A DNA stretch of 64,000 nucleotides from Massilia sp. ST3 (GCF_018119405.1 NZ_JAGPWC010000002.1:79536-143535); one strand, 5' to 3'; counted from the first letter of the stretch, positions 9,385-19,100 are shown. Notes: generated from the letters alone by a model not told the origin. Translations and numbers: made by a program.

Positions 9385-11610
9385 ATGCGCGCTCACGAGG
9401 GGCTGGCCCTGTCTCTCCGTCACATGCTGATCCTGCTGACGGCGATCGGCTTGCTGCCCCTGGCGCTGCTCGGGGTCTGGACCATCCACGGCGCCGCGCG
9501 CTACCACGAGCAGGAGCAGGAAAGGCTGATGCTCAACCATGCGCGCGCCCTGTCCAGCGCGGTGGACACCGAACTGGACGCGACCGTCAACGTGCTGGCC
9601 TCGATGGCGCGCAGCCCCGAATTCACCAGCGGCGACCTGCGCGGCTTCCATGCGCTGGCAAGCGCCCAGGCCCAGCCGAACTGGCTGGGCGTGATCCTGT
9701 CGGACGACCTTGGGAAGCCTTTGCTGCGCACGATGGCGCCCTATGGCGCGCCGGCTGCTCCCACTGCCGATCCGGGCAGCCTGGAACAGCTGTTCGCCTT
9801 GCGCCGGCCGGTGGCCGGACGCGTGACGCGCGGCAAGGGCGGGCGCGCGGCGGTGCCGGTGCGCATCGTGGCCGAAGGACGCGCGCACAAGCAATATGCG
9901 CTCACCGCCGTGATCCGTCCCGACCGCTTCCTGGAGGTGATCGCGCGCCAGAAGCTTCCGGCCGATTCGGTGATCTCGGTCATGGACGCTTCGGGACTGA
10001 TCGTGGCGCGCTCGCGCAACCAGGAGGCCACGGTCGGCAAGCCGGCCAGCGCCACCCTGCAGGCCATGATGCGCAGCGGGGGCCGCGAGCACGTCGGACG
10101 CACCGTCACCCTCGAGGGCGCCGATGTCGTGACGGCCTTCACGACATCGGCGCGCTACGGCTGGTCGGTGGCGCTGGGCGCGCCGAACGCGGCCCACGGC
10201 TACGCCTTCATCCAGCGCTTCGCCCTCTACCTGGCCGGCATCCTGGCCACCTTCGGCGCCTGCGTCGGCATCGCCTCCTGGCTCTCCGGCCGCATCGTGG
10301 GCACCATTGGCGGCGTGCAGGCCGCCGCCAGCGCCCTGGGCGAGGGCAAGGCGGTGACGGTGCCGCCCTCGCGGGTCAAGGAATTCCGCCTGATGGGCCA
10401 GGCCCTGGCGGCGGCCGCGCGCCAGCGCGCCGCCCACGAGGAAGAGCGTTCGCGCCTGCTGCTTACCCTGGAGCAGGCGCTGGCGCGGCAGGAAGAAGCG
10501 CTGGACCAGGCGCGCCAGGCGGGGCAGGCCAAGGATGCCTTCCTGGCCATGCTGGGCCACGAGCTGCGCAATCCCCTGAGCCCGATCCAGGCGGCGCTCG
10601 ACATGATGGACCTGCGGCGCGAGAGCGCCGGCCAGCGCGAACGCGCCATCATGCGGCGCCAGGTGGACCACCTGCGGCGCCTGGTCGACGACCTGCTGGA
10701 CGTGTCGCGCATCACCTCGGGCAAGCTGCGCATCGACCCGCGCCCCCTGAACCTGGCGGAGCTGGTGCGCCATGCCGCCGCCACCCGCGCCGGCGAAACG
10801 GTGAGCGTCGAGGCGCCGGAGGCGCTCTGGGTCGACGGCGACGAGACCCGCCTGGCCCAGGTGCTGAACAACCTGCTGTCGAACGCCGCTCGCTTCGGCA
10901 GCAGCGACACCCGGATCACCCTGCGCGAGCACGACGGCAAGGCGCTGCTGGCCGTGAGCGACAACGGCGTCGGCATGACGCCCGGCCTGCTGTCGCAGGT
11001 GTTCGAACCCTTCTTCCAGGCGCCGCAGCCGCTGGCGCGGCGCACCGGCGGCCTGGGACTGGGCCTGGCGATCGTGCGCAAGATCGTCGAGCTGCACGGC
11101 GGCAGCGTGTCGGCCCATAGCCCCGGGCCGGAGCAGGGCAGCCGCTTCGAGGTCGTGCTGCCCCTGGGCCGGCCGGCCGAGGCGCCGCTGCCGCTGCCGG
11201 AACGGCGCCGCGACGCGCGCCGCCGCATCCTGGTGGTGGACGACAACGAGGACGCCGCGGCGCTGACCGCCGCCCTGTTCGCGGACCTGGGCCACGAGGT
11301 GGAGGTCGCGCACACGGCGGCCGAGGGCTTGCGCAAGGTAGAGGGGCGCCTGCCGGCCGCCGCCATCCTCGACATCGGCCTGCCCGACATGGACGGCTAC
11401 GCGCTGGCGCGCGCCCTGCGCCGCCTGCCGGGCGGCGAGCGGCTGCACCTGGTGGCGCTGACCGGCTACGGCCAGAAGGAAGACGTGGAGCGGGCGATGC
11501 AGGCGGGCTTCGACGTCCACCTCACCAAGCCGGCCGGGGTGGAAGCGCTGGTCAATGCGCTAACGGCCACGCGGGCGGACGCACCCACGAGCGCACCGGC
11601 GCCCGACTGA
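9385..11610 (+). CDS. hybrid sensor histidine kinase with C-terminal receiver
   Basis: 741 residues. Order: a membrane helix (about 13-33), an extracytoplasmic dCACHE-like sensor, a second helix (about 280-300), HAMP-like linker and coiled coil, HisKA with phospho-acceptor H392 in [10 protein letters not shown], HATPase ([27 protein letters not shown]), then a receiver domain ([11 protein letters not shown], phospho-acceptor D663 in [11 protein letters not shown], ending LTKP). No separate DNA-binding response regulator lies beside it, so the signal probably passes by phosphorelay to a partner elsewhere. The stimulus is unknown. Confidence 0.9.
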   Translation: MRAHEGLALSLRHMLILLTAIGLLPLALLGVWTIHGAARYHEQEQERLMLNHARALSSAVDTELDATVNVLASMARSPEFTSGDLRGFHALASAQAQPNWLGVILSDDLGKPLLRTMAPYGAPAAPTADPGSLEQLFALRRPVAGRVTRGKGGRAAVPVRIVAEGRAHKQYALTAVIRPDRFLEVIARQKLPADSVISVMDASGLIVARSRNQEATVGKPASATLQAMMRSGGREHVGRTVTLEGADVVTAFTTSARYGWSVALGAPNAAHGYAFIQRFALYLAGILATFGACVGIASWLSGRIVGTIGGVQAAASALGEGKAVTVPPSRVKEFRLMGQALAAAARQRAAHEEERSRLLLTLEQALARQEEALDQARQAGQAKDAFLAMLGHELRNPLSPIQAALDMMDLRRESAGQRERAIMRRQVDHLRRLVDDLLDVSRITSGKLRIDPRPLNLAELVRHAAATRAGETVSVEAPEALWVDGDETRLAQVLNNLLSNAARFGSSDTRITLREHDGKALLAVSDNGVGMTPGLLSQVFEPFFQAPQPLARRTGGLGLGLAIVRKIVELHGGSVSAHSPGPEQGSRFEVVLPLGRPAEAPLPLPERRRDARRRILVVDDNEDAAALTAALFADLGHEVEVAHTAAEGLRKVEGRLPAAAILDIGLPDMDGYALARALRRLPGGERLHLVALTGYGQKEDVERAMQAGFDVHLTKPAGVEALVNALTATRADAPTSAPAPD

Positions 11611-11684
11611 AACCGGCCAGCGCCCGGCAAGTCAGGCGCGGCCAGCGTATACTCGTCCGGTGTCGATTCCATCAGGAGAGCACC

Positions 11685-12776
11685 ATGAGCGCCACCACGA
11701 GCCTGAGCACGCTGCTCGGCATCCGCCACCCCATCATCCAGGCCCCGATGGCGGGGGTCTCCACCCCGCGCCTGGCGGCCGCCGTCTCGGAAGCGGGAGG
11801 GCTCGGCTCGATCGCGGTCGGCGCCGGCAGCGCCGCCCAGGCCCGCGCCGCCATCCAGGAAGTCCGCAAGCTCACCGCAAAGCCCTTCAACGTCAATGTG
11901 TTCACGCACCGGCCCGCCCAGGCCGATCCGGCGCGCGAGGCGCAATGGCTGGATTACCTGCGGCCCCATTTCAGCGCCCTCGGCGCCGAGCCGCCCGGCG
12001 CGCTGCGCGAGATCTATACCAGCTTCCTGGCCGACCCCGCCATGCTCGAGGTGCTGGCGAGCGAGCGCCCGGCGGTGGTCAGCTTCCACTTCGGCTTGCC
12101 GTCGGCGGACCAGATCGCGGCCCTGCGCGCGGCCGGCTGCATGCTGCTGGCCAGCGCCACCTCGCTCGAGGAAGCGCTGGCCGCCGAAGCGGCAGGGATG
12201 GACGCGGTGGTGGCACAAGGTTACGAAGCCGGCGGCCACCGCGGCGTGTTCGACCACGAACAGCCCGATCCGGCGATCGGCACCCTGGCCCTGGTGCGCC
12301 TGCTGGCGGCGCGCCTGCGCATTCCGGTGGTGGCGGCCGGCGGCATCATGGACGGCCAGGGCATTGCCGCCGTGCAGCGGCTGGGGGCGGCCAGCGCGCA
12401 GCTGGGCACGGCCTTCATCCTGTGCCCGGAATCGTCGGCCACGGCCCACCACCGCCAGCTGATGCGCGCGGGGGCGGGCATCGGGGCCGGCGGGGGCGGC
12501 GCCGGGCTGCGCACGGCGATCACGGCCGCCATCTCAGGGCGCCCCGCGCGCGGCCTGGTGAACCGCTTCTTCGACGGGGTCGGCGCGCCCGGCCATCCGC
12601 CGCTCCCCGACTATCCGATCGCCTACGACGCGGCCAAGGCCCTGGTCGCCGCCGCCGGCGCGCAAGGCGTGCAGGACTACACGGTCAACTGGGCCGGCCA
12701 GGGATTCCAGCTGGCGCGCGAACTGCCGGCCGCGGAGCTGGTCGAACGCCTGGCGGCCGAGATGGCGCACGGTTAG
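11685..12776 (+). CDS. nitronate monooxygenase (2-nitropropane dioxygenase family)
   Basis: 363 residues with a good AGGAGAG ribosome site. An FMN TIM barrel with the family start [19 protein letters not shown], the [13 protein letters not shown] motif carrying the catalytic-region His, and [21 protein letters not shown] with the phosphate-binding Gly loop. It oxidises toxic propionate-3-nitronate and alkyl nitronates with O2. It is followed by phaB, separated by a spacer with its own regulatory site, so the two are probably not one unit. Confidence 0.88.
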   Translation: MSATTSLSTLLGIRHPIIQAPMAGVSTPRLAAAVSEAGGLGSIAVGAGSAAQARAAIQEVRKLTAKPFNVNVFTHRPAQADPAREAQWLDYLRPHFSALGAEPPGALREIYTSFLADPAMLEVLASERPAVVSFHFGLPSADQIAALRAAGCMLLASATSLEEALAAEAAGMDAVVAQGYEAGGHRGVFDHEQPDPAIGTLALVRLLAARLRIPVVAAGGIMDGQGIAAVQRLGAASAQLGTAFILCPESSATAHHRQLMRAGAGIGAGGGGAGLRTAITAAISGRPARGLVNRFFDGVGAPGHPPLPDYPIAYDAAKALVAAAGAQGVQDYTVNWAGQGFQLARELPAAELVERLAAEMAHG

Positions 12777-12791
12777 CGGCCCCGAACAGGA

Positions 12792-12805
12792 TTGACGCAG
12801 ATCAG
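12792..12805 (+). promoter_or_regulatory. FNR-like box upstream of phaB
   Basis: TTGACGCAGATCAG is an imperfect FNR site (consensus TTGAT-N4-ATCAA; mismatches at one base in each half). It ends 75 bases before the phaB start, a spacing like the other FNR boxes in this window. Weaker than the others. Confidence 0.4.
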
Positions 12806-12880
12806 GTCCAGACCCGCGCGCCGCGCGATAGTGGCAGGGCGGCATGGGGAATCCATACGGCGAAAGGCACGGGAGGGCGC

Positions 12881-13603
12881 ATGGGCAGGACGGCGATCGT
12901 GACGGGCGGAACGCGCGGGCTGGGCAAGGCGATTGCCCTGGCCCTGCGCGAGGCGGGGCACCAGGTGGCGGCCAATTACCTCTACGACGAAGAGGAAGCG
13001 CACGCATTCCAGCGCGAGCACGGCATCGCCGTCTACCGCTGGGACGTGTCCGATTTCGCGGCCTGCCGCGAGGGCGTGGAGCGGGTCGAGGCCGAACTCG
13101 GCCCGGTCGGCATCCTGGTCAACAACGCCGGCATCACGGCCGACGCCATGTTCCACAAGATGAGCCAAGAGCAATGGTGGAGCGTCATCCAGACCAACCT
13201 CGGATCGATGTTCGCCATGACCCGGCCCGTGATCGAAGGCATGCGGGCGCGCGCCTTCGGGCGCATCGTCAACATCAGCTCGATCAATGCCCGCAAGGGG
13301 CAGGCCGGCCAGTGCAACTATGCGGCGGCGAAGGCGGGGATCATCGGCTTCACCAAGTCGCTGGCGCTGGAAAACGCGGCGCGCAACGTGACCGTGAACG
13401 CCGTGGCGCCGGGCTATTGCGACACCCCCATGGTGGCTGCAATGCGTCCGGACGTGCTGGCGGCGATCACGGCCGGCATTCCCGCCGGGCGCATGGGCGC
13501 CTCGGCCGACATTGCGCGCACGGTGGTCTTCCTGGCCGACGACGCCGCCGGCTTCATTACCGGCGCCACCTTCGACGTCAATGGCGGGCAATACCTGGCC
13601 TGA
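12881..13603 (+). CDS. phaB: acetoacetyl-CoA reductase (polyhydroxybutyrate synthesis)
   Basis: 240 residues, with GGGAGG 4-10 bases before the ATG. A short-chain dehydrogenase: the cofactor motif is TGGTRGLGKAIA, then NNAG, the catalytic Ser in NISSINARKGQ and YxxxK in NYAAAKAG. The NISSINARKGQAGQCNY segment and the C-terminal FDVNGGQYLA are typical of PhaB, which reduces acetoacetyl-CoA with NADPH to (R)-3-hydroxybutyryl-CoA. No phaA or phaC is beside it. A FNR-like site upstream suggests induction when oxygen is low, when PHB acts as an electron sink. Confidence 0.9.
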   Translation: MGRTAIVTGGTRGLGKAIALALREAGHQVAANYLYDEEEAHAFQREHGIAVYRWDVSDFAACREGVERVEAELGPVGILVNNAGITADAMFHKMSQEQWWSVIQTNLGSMFAMTRPVIEGMRARAFGRIVNISSINARKGQAGQCNYAAAKAGIIGFTKSLALENAARNVTVNAVAPGYCDTPMVAAMRPDVLAAITAGIPAGRMGASADIARTVVFLADDAAGFITGATFDVNGGQYLA

Positions 13604-13664
13604 GGTCCAGGCTTGTCCGTCAACCCGGCGGGACGAGCGCGGCCGTCCTAGACAGCCTCGTCCG

Positions 13665-14843
13665 TTACCAGATGCTCCCGGCGGCGCGCTCGGCGCGCAG
13701 GGCGGACGGCGACAGCAGGGTGCGGTTGCGCCCGGCCTCCTTGGCCTGGTACAGGGCGGCGTCGGCATCGCGCAGCAGCTCGCTCCAGGCGCCGTGCCGC
13801 TCCAGCACGCTAACGCCGATGCTGATCGTGCAGCGCATCGGCCCGACCGTCGACGCCACGCGCAGGGCGGCGAAGCCGGTGCGGATGCGCTCGGCGCAGG
13901 CCAGCGCCTCGCCGGCGCGGGTTTCCGGCATCACGCACACGAATTCCTCGCCGCCCAGGCGGCCGATGTAGTCGCTGCCGCGCAGGCTGCGCAGGCAGGT
14001 CGCCACCAGGGCCCGGATCACGGCGTCGCCCGCCGCGTGGCCGTGGCGGTCGTTGACGCCCTTGAAGTGGTCGATGTCGATCATCGCCACCGCCAGCGGG
14101 CGGCCGTGGCGCAGGGCAAGGGTCAGGTCGCGCTCGGCCAGTTCGGTCACGTAGGCGCGCGACAGCGCCCCGCTCAGGCTGTCGTGACGGCAGGCGTCGA
14201 GCAATTGCTGCTCGCGCAGCCAGACCTCGCGCCGCAGGCAGCCGTTGATGCGCGACAGTCCCAGGGCCAGCAGCAGGGCCGCGCCGCAGGCCGCCAGCCC
14301 CGCCAGCCATAGCGCGGAAGGCAGGGCGAGCGCGCCCAGCACCGCGAAAGCCAGCACCGGCACTGCCAGCACCAGCAGGCAACGCAGCGGGCGCGGATCG
14401 ACCAGCCCGATGGTGAGCATGGAGGCGACCAGGGCCGGGGCGCCATGCATCAAGCCGTGCTCGACGGAATCCGCGCACAGGAACAGCGCCGCGGTATGGG
14501 TGGCGAACAAGACGGCGCAACGCCAGGTCGGCGACCACGGGAGGCGGCTGGTAAACCAGGTGAGTGCGCCGGCCGCTACCAGGGCCAGGCGCAGCAGGAG
14601 CAGGCGGGGGGCGTTCGGCAGGCCCAGCAGGAGATCCCAGACGCCCAGCATCAGCACGCAGGCGCCTAGCGCCGGACCGAGCGCGGGCAAGAGCCGCCGC
14701 ACCGCGAGGTCGGCGCACTCGTCGAACTGGCGTGCCTGCTCGGGTGTCAGCGGCGGCGCGCGCGGGCGCCGGTGCGGGAACAGGCCGCGGCCTGGCGCCC
14801 CTGCCGGGGGCGCCCCCCTTGGGCGGGGGAAGAACACGGACAT
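13665..14843 (-). CDS. membrane diguanylate cyclase (GGEEF)
   Basis: 392 residues from the ATG at 14843, chosen for its AAAGG ribosome site; an in-frame GTG at 14861 is less likely. The N-terminal half has about six hydrophobic helices (residues 60-210), a MASE-like membrane sensor. The C-terminal half is a complete GGDEF domain with GGEEF, an RGSD inhibitory site five residues before it, and DIDHFKGVNDRHGHAAGD. It should synthesise c-di-GMP with product inhibition. A perfect FNR box lies 78 bases upstream, so expression is probably linked to low oxygen. Confidence 0.88.
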   Translation of the reverse strand: MSVFFPRPRGAPPAGAPGRGLFPHRRPRAPPLTPEQARQFDECADLAVRRLLPALGPALGACVLMLGVWDLLLGLPNAPRLLLLRLALVAAGALTWFTSRLPWSPTWRCAVLFATHTAALFLCADSVEHGLMHGAPALVASMLTIGLVDPRPLRCLLVLAVPVLAFAVLGALALPSALWLAGLAACGAALLLALGLSRINGCLRREVWLREQQLLDACRHDSLSGALSRAYVTELAERDLTLALRHGRPLAVAMIDIDHFKGVNDRHGHAAGDAVIRALVATCLRSLRGSDYIGRLGGEEFVCVMPETRAGEALACAERIRTGFAALRVASTVGPMRCTISIGVSVLERHGAWSELLRDADAALYQAKEAGRNRTLLSPSALRAERAAGSIW

Positions 14844-14920
14844 TGCATTGCCTTTGCTCACATGAGCATATGAATCGGCTGTTTACCCGTGAAGGGTGGC
14901 GAATCCAGTGCGTAAGATGC

Positions 14921-14934
14921 TTGATGTGGATCAA
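14921..14934 (-). promoter_or_regulatory. perfect FNR box upstream of the GGEEF cyclase
   Basis: TTGATGTGGATCAA matches the FNR/Anr consensus TTGAT-N4-ATCAA at all ten fixed positions. It lies 78 bases upstream of the cyclase start and downstream of the phosphoesterase gene, so it most likely serves the cyclase. Confidence 0.75.
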
Positions 14935-14984
14935 ACCGGCCCGTCGCGCGGTCAACCGATTCGCATACCGATAGGCTACACCTT

Positions 14985-15806
14985 CTACAGCTCGATGACG
15001 AGGTCCGGGCGGAAAGCTTCCTGTTCGCCCTTGCTGAGGTAGCCGAGCGGGTTGGCGACCACGCGGCAGCGCCATTCCCGGCCGTTCTCGCTGCCGCTCA
15101 CCACGTAGTCGTTGTGGCAGTGCAGGTGGCCGTGCACCCAGACGTCGGCCAGGGGCAGCATGTGGTCCATGGCATTGCAAAAACCTGCGGTGCCCGGCGT
15201 GATGCCGTAGCGCGGGTCGGCGCTTTGCAAGCTGGGCGCGAAGTGGGTCACCGCCACCGTCACCCCCTCGAAGGGCGTGTCGAGCGCGGCGCGCAGCCAG
15301 GCCTGGCAGTCGAGCGACATCTCGCGCATTTCCTCGGCCAGTACCGGGACGCCGGCCTTGAGCGTGGTGTTCTTGCTCAGGTAGTAGTTGGCGGCGCGGA
15401 AGGCCTTCGAGCGCTGCTGCATCTGCCTGGTCAGCTCGCGTTCGCGCACGGCAAGGGCGTCGAAGTCGGCCCACAGGGTGGTGCCGATGAAGCGCACGTG
15501 GCCGAGCGTCACGGTTTCGCGGTCGAGCCAGACGATGCCCAGGCGTGCGCAAGTGGCGTGCAGGCGGGCATACGTCTCGTCGAACTCGAGGCCGTCGAAC
15601 TCATGGTTGCCCGGCACGTAGAGCACGGAGCGGCCGTCCACCGGCGCGAAGCGCTCCAGTCCGAACTCACTGCCGTCGAGGCGCGAGCCCGACTGGTAGG
15701 ATCCGATATCGCCGGCCAGGACGACGACGTCGGTATCGGCGCCGATGACGGGCTGGAAGGCCGGGTAGCGTTCGAGGTGCAGGTCGGAAAAAAGCTGGAT
15801 GCGCAT
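14985..15806 (-). CDS. metallophosphoesterase
   Basis: 273 residues. The calcineurin-like metal site is complete: DLH in FSDLHLERYP, GD in VLAGDIG, GNHE in YVPGNHEFD, VTHFAP, and GHLHCHNDY near the C-terminus. It probably cleaves a phosphodiester or phosphomonoester in the cytoplasm; the substrate is not evident. It is in the same direction as the hemerythrin-like gene, 68 bases downstream of its stop, so the two may be co-transcribed. Confidence 0.87.
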   Translation of the reverse strand: MRIQLFSDLHLERYPAFQPVIGADTDVVVLAGDIGSYQSGSRLDGSEFGLERFAPVDGRSVLYVPGNHEFDGLEFDETYARLHATCARLGIVWLDRETVTLGHVRFIGTTLWADFDALAVRERELTRQMQQRSKAFRAANYYLSKNTTLKAGVPVLAEEMREMSLDCQAWLRAALDTPFEGVTVAVTHFAPSLQSADPRYGITPGTAGFCNAMDHMLPLADVWVHGHLHCHNDYVVSGSENGREWRCRVVANPLGYLSKGEQEAFRPDLVIEL

Positions 15807-15874
15807 GGTTCGCGCAGTATAGCGGGAACGCCAGGACCTTGCCCCGCCGTAGCGGTGTGCCTGAAGCGGGCGGC

Positions 15875-16342
15875 TCAGCGCGCGTGGCGCGGACGGTGGA
15901 GGTGCGCCCGCAAGGCGCGCCCGCGCACGCGCAGGCGCACGGCCGCGGGGCGGGCCGCCATCGCCAGCGTCAGGTCGGTGGTGAGCCGGTGCAGCGACAG
16001 CAGGTCGAGCAGGGCAGCCAGCACCTGGCGCCCGAGGGCCACGTCGCCATCCTCGACCAAAGAGGCCGCACGGTGCAGGGCGGCCAGCAGGGTGGCGTTC
16101 TCGGCGCGGTGCGCGTGCAGGCTGGCGTAACCCAGGGCTTCCATCACCATTTCCTCGTGGCGGAAACCCGCTTCGACCGCCGCCACCAGGGAGGGGAACG
16201 CGCGCACGAAGCGCTCGTCCGGCGCGCTCGAGGCATGCAGCAGGCGGCTGCACAGGTGCTTGCGCGCGTGGCGGATGGCGGCGCAGATGGCGCGCGTGCT
16301 GTTGCGTGGGACGCGGCGAGGTGGAATGCGGGACAGGGTCAT
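15875..16342 (-). CDS. degenerate hemerythrin-like protein
   Basis: 155 residues from the ATG at 16342. The middle resembles a bacterial hemerythrin helix bundle: FRHEEMVMEALGY (60-72), HRAENATLL (78-86) and LSLHRLTTD (116-123). Aligned by eye, E63, H78, H118 and D123 of the di-iron site are kept, but two ligand histidines are replaced by G59 and N82, and no N-terminal ligand His is clear. The C-terminus is very Arg/His-rich. It may bind one metal or none. A FNR-like box lies 68 bases upstream, fitting a low-oxygen role. The family call is moderate. Confidence 0.55.
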   Translation of the reverse strand: MTLSRIPPRRVPRNSTRAICAAIRHARKHLCSRLLHASSAPDERFVRAFPSLVAAVEAGFRHEEMVMEALGYASLHAHRAENATLLAALHRAASLVEDGDVALGRQVLAALLDLLSLHRLTTDLTLAMAARPAAVRLRVRGRALRAHLHRPRHAR

Positions 16343-16409
16343 GGTGCGCTGCTGTTCGTATGGCGATGGATGGAATGGATGAGTCTCGCCGTGCGCCGGG
16401 GCCGTGGGT

Positions 16410-16423
16410 TTGAGATATATCAA
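16410..16423 (-). promoter_or_regulatory. FNR-like box upstream of hemerythrin-like gene
   Basis: TTGAGATATATCAA differs from the FNR consensus at one fixed base. It lies between the stop of the universal stress protein gene and the hemerythrin-like start, 68 bases upstream of the latter. Its AT-rich centre suits a protein-binding site. Confidence 0.6.
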
Positions 16424-16442
16424 ACTTTTCGGAAGCACGGCC

Positions 16443-17279
16443 TCAGTGCGCGCACAGCAGCGGCGCCGGCGCCCGGTGCAGCAGGGCGCGGGTCGCGCCG
16501 CCCAGCGCCCACTCGCGGTAGCGGCTGTGGCCATAGATCCCCGCCACCATCAGCCCCGCGCGGGTATCGTGGGCCAGGGCGACCAGGGCGTCGCCCGCCG
16601 TGTCGCGGGTGCGCTCGACCACCACCTCGACCTGCACCCCATGGCGCGCCAGGTAGAGCGCCATGTCCGCCCCCGGCTCCTCGCCATGCAGCTCGGCCAG
16701 CTCGTCGGGGTTGACCAGCACCAGGCGCACCAGCGGCGCCTCGCGCAACAGCGGCAAGGCGGCCTGGATGGCGCGGATCGCCTGCACGCTGCCGTCCCAG
16801 CCGACCACGGCCGTGCCGGGAATCGCCTCGTTGCGGTAGCTGGTCGGCACCACCAGTACCGGACGCGGGCCGTGCAGGGCCAGGAATTCGGGCAGGTGGC
16901 GCACGGCCGCGGTATGCGATTCCGGCGGATCGTCCTGGCTCAGCACCACCAGGTCGGCGTAGCGTGACTGCAGCAGCAGGGCGTAGCGGGTGTTGTCCTC
17001 GAGCACGCGCGTTTCGACCGAGGCCGCGCCCAGCTGCGCGGCCTGTTCCTCGAAGGGGTGGAGCTGGGCCGCCACGGCGTCGCGCAGGTCCTGGTAATCG
17101 TTCTCCGCGATCGGCATGGCCATCGAGCCGTTGAGGATCGCGTAATTGGCCATCGACACGCCGGTGGCGGCGCTGCCGACGAGGTGGGCGCCGTGCCGGT
17201 TTGCCAGCAGCACGGCCGCGCGCAAGCGGCTGTCCTGGCGTGGACTGCCGTCGACGTGAACGATGATGGTCTTGTACAT
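16443..17279 (-). CDS. tandem universal stress protein
   Basis: 278 residues containing two UspA folds. The first begins at TIIVHVDGSPRQDSRLRAAV; the second begins near GTAVVGWDGSVQAIRAIQAA and ends in GIYGHSRYREWALGGATRALL, which carries the ATP-binding G-x2-G-x9-G type signature. Such proteins bind ATP and act in stress survival, often in oxygen limitation in beta- and gamma-proteobacteria. It heads a same-direction series with the hemerythrin-like gene. I found no FNR box directly upstream. The ATG at 17279 is chosen over longer open frame. Confidence 0.87.
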   Translation of the reverse strand: MYKTIIVHVDGSPRQDSRLRAAVLLANRHGAHLVGSAATGVSMANYAILNGSMAMPIAENDYQDLRDAVAAQLHPFEEQAAQLGAASVETRVLEDNTRYALLLQSRYADLVVLSQDDPPESHTAAVRHLPEFLALHGPRPVLVVPTSYRNEAIPGTAVVGWDGSVQAIRAIQAALPLLREAPLVRLVLVNPDELAELHGEEPGADMALYLARHGVQVEVVVERTRDTAGDALVALAHDTRAGLMVAGIYGHSRYREWALGGATRALLHRAPAPLLCAH

Positions 17280-17450
17280 GATGACTCCCTCCATGACGGT
17301 GAAGCCGGATGCATCGTCGCCTGCACTGTCTACTCTACGCCTTGCCCACGCCGATGTCAGTACCGCTTCGCGCTTGCGTAGTCCTCCATGGATTGACAAA
17401 TGGAAACGTGTCCATTAGCGTGGACGCTCCTGTCTCCTTCGTGCCGACCG

Positions 17451-18218
17451 ATGATCACGTTTCCGCGTATCGCCGCCGCTTTATGCGGCCTGCTTGCCGT
17501 GGGCGCCGCCCAGGCCGAACAATTCAAGGTCCTGCTGTTCACCAAGACCGCAGGCTGGCACCACGACGCCGTGCACGCGGGCGTGACGGCGGTACAGGAA
17601 CTGGGCAAGCTGCATGATTTCGAGGTGTTCTGGACCGCCGACGCCGGCCGCGTGATGAACGACGCCGAGCTGGCCAAGTACAAGGCGGTTGTCTTCCTGC
17701 TGACCACCGGCGACGTGCTGGACGAGGCGCAGCAGGCCGCCTTCGAGCGCTACATCCGCCGCGGCGGCGGCTATGTGGGCGTGCACAGCGCGGCCGACAC
17801 CGAGTACGGCTGGCCTTGGTACACCAGGATGGTCGGCCACATGTTCCACATCCACCCGGCGGTGCAGACGGCGGTGCTGAGGGTGGAACAGCGCAACTTC
17901 CCCGGCATGGAACGCTTCGCCCCGCGCACGCTGTTCACCGACGAGTGGTACGAGTACGGCCCGGCGCGCGCGAAGCTGAACTATCTGCTGAGCGTGGACG
18001 AGTCGACCTATGCGCCGCAGACCGACTGGGGCGACAAGAAGGGCAGGGGCATGGGCGGCTTCCACCCGGTTGCCTGGTACCAGGACTACGAGGGCGGCCG
18101 CGCCTTCTACACGGGCCTGGGCCATATGGCGGCCACCTACCGCGATCCGCTTTTCCTGCACCACCTGTATGGCGGCATCTATTGGGCGGCGACGGGAAAG
18201 GGCTTGCGCGCCGAATAA
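17451..18218 (+). CDS. exported ThuA-like protein
   Basis: 255 residues with a signal peptide (MITFPRIAAALCGLLAVGAAQA). The body is a ThuA-like glutamine-amidotransferase fold: VLLFTKTAGWHHDAVHAGVTAV, then GGGYVGVHSAADTEYGWPWY, and GGRAFYTGLGHMAATYRDPLF near the end. ThuA domains act in sugar (trehalose-type) utilisation or are found in periplasmic hydrolases of unknown substrate. The ATG at 17451 gives the signal peptide directly; an upstream in-frame start exists at 17400. No sugar genes are nearby. Confidence 0.85.
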   Translation: MITFPRIAAALCGLLAVGAAQAEQFKVLLFTKTAGWHHDAVHAGVTAVQELGKLHDFEVFWTADAGRVMNDAELAKYKAVVFLLTTGDVLDEAQQAAFERYIRRGGGYVGVHSAADTEYGWPWYTRMVGHMFHIHPAVQTAVLRVEQRNFPGMERFAPRTLFTDEWYEYGPARAKLNYLLSVDESTYAPQTDWGDKKGRGMGGFHPVAWYQDYEGGRAFYTGLGHMAATYRDPLFLHHLYGGIYWAATGKGLRAE

Positions 18219-18352
18219 GGACGTCTGGCGAAATACGCCCACCGGCTTCCGGAGAGCGACAAGACCCTGGCTTGAGCCATGCCGAGCGTCGGCTATCTGC
18301 CGGAAGCGGTCCGTCGCAACACCTGCGATCCATCACAACCCGACAAGATCTT

Positions 18353-18664
18353 ATGCACGCGATTTATTTCAGATGGAAAGTGGCCGCTGGTCGTGAGCCG
18401 GACTTCGAGCGCGCCTGGCTGGAGCTCACCTCACTCATACGCGATGAGCGAGGCGGCCTGGGGTCGCGTCTGCATCGGTGCGCCGACGGCCACTATTTTG
18501 CGTATGCCCAATGGCCCTCCGAACTCGCCTGGGCGACACAGCCCGAGCCGACCGCACGCATGGCCGAGCTGCGAAATCAGATGCGTGAATGCGCTGAACT
18601 TGTCGATGGCCCACTTCGGGGTGAGGTCGTTGCCGATCTCCTGATATCGCCAGCTCCCGGCTAA
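18353..18664 (+). CDS. small antibiotic-biosynthesis-monooxygenase-like protein
   Basis: 103 residues. A single ferredoxin-like alpha/beta fold is suggested by YFRWKVAAGREPDFERAWLE at the start and GHYFAYAQWPSELAW in the middle, the pattern of ABM-domain proteins. These are small dimeric monooxygenases or heme-degrading-like proteins without a fixed cofactor. The codon use is less GC-biased than its neighbours. No operon partner is obvious. Confidence 0.65.
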   Translation: MHAIYFRWKVAAGREPDFERAWLELTSLIRDERGGLGSRLHRCADGHYFAYAQWPSELAWATQPEPTARMAELRNQMRECAELVDGPLRGEVVADLLISPAPG

Positions 18665-18815
18665 GGGAACAGGCCGGCGAGGGCATTCACAGGCGCAGGT
18701 AATCACGGCGTACATCGAGCAAGCAAGATTGGTCCCGCGTCTTGTCGCCAGCTGGCGGCAGTGGCCGGCCCGAAGCAAGCGTCGCATTGCTAACTACCTC
18801 ACCAGGGTATTCCCG

Positions 18816-19067
18816 ATGAATGAAGTTCCAACGATGGCGGCACCTTTACAAAACTTGCTCGACGCGGAGATTCGGGCAGGTAACCGTATTGCCGAAGTTT
18901 CGAGCTGGCCGCCCTAGTGCAGGCTGCTTGTGATACTTGAACATCGTTTCAGGTCACACGCGGCTGCTCCGAGTGGCCTTACCTTCCATGAGTTGGAGAG
19001 TCCGCACTACTGGCGCGCCGAATATCGCTATGAAGGCGGCGCCGAGGTACAGGCCTGTAAAAACTAA
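18816..19067 (+). pseudogene. small hypothetical gene interrupted by one in-frame amber codon
   Basis: From the ATG at 18816 the frame encodes 33 residues (PLQNLLDAEIRAGNRIAEV, then SSWPP) and stops at TAG 18915-18917. The same frame continues with clearly protein-like sequence (CRLLVILEHRFRSH, GLTFHELESPHYWRAEYRYEG) to TAA at 19065-19067. The joined 83-residue product looks like one intact small domain rather than two ORFs. A single base change has probably broken it; readthrough or a sequencing error are alternatives. Function unknown. The rest of the 18665-19100 stretch holds nothing else. Confidence 0.6.
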
Positions 19068-19100
19068 GAGGCGACAGATTATTGTTTTCGAAATAGCAAA

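Noticed and set aside
9367..11520. Long minus-strand open frame of 717 codons
   Set aside because: It mirrors the hybrid histidine kinase, whose HisKA, HATPase and receiver motifs are unambiguous on the plus strand.
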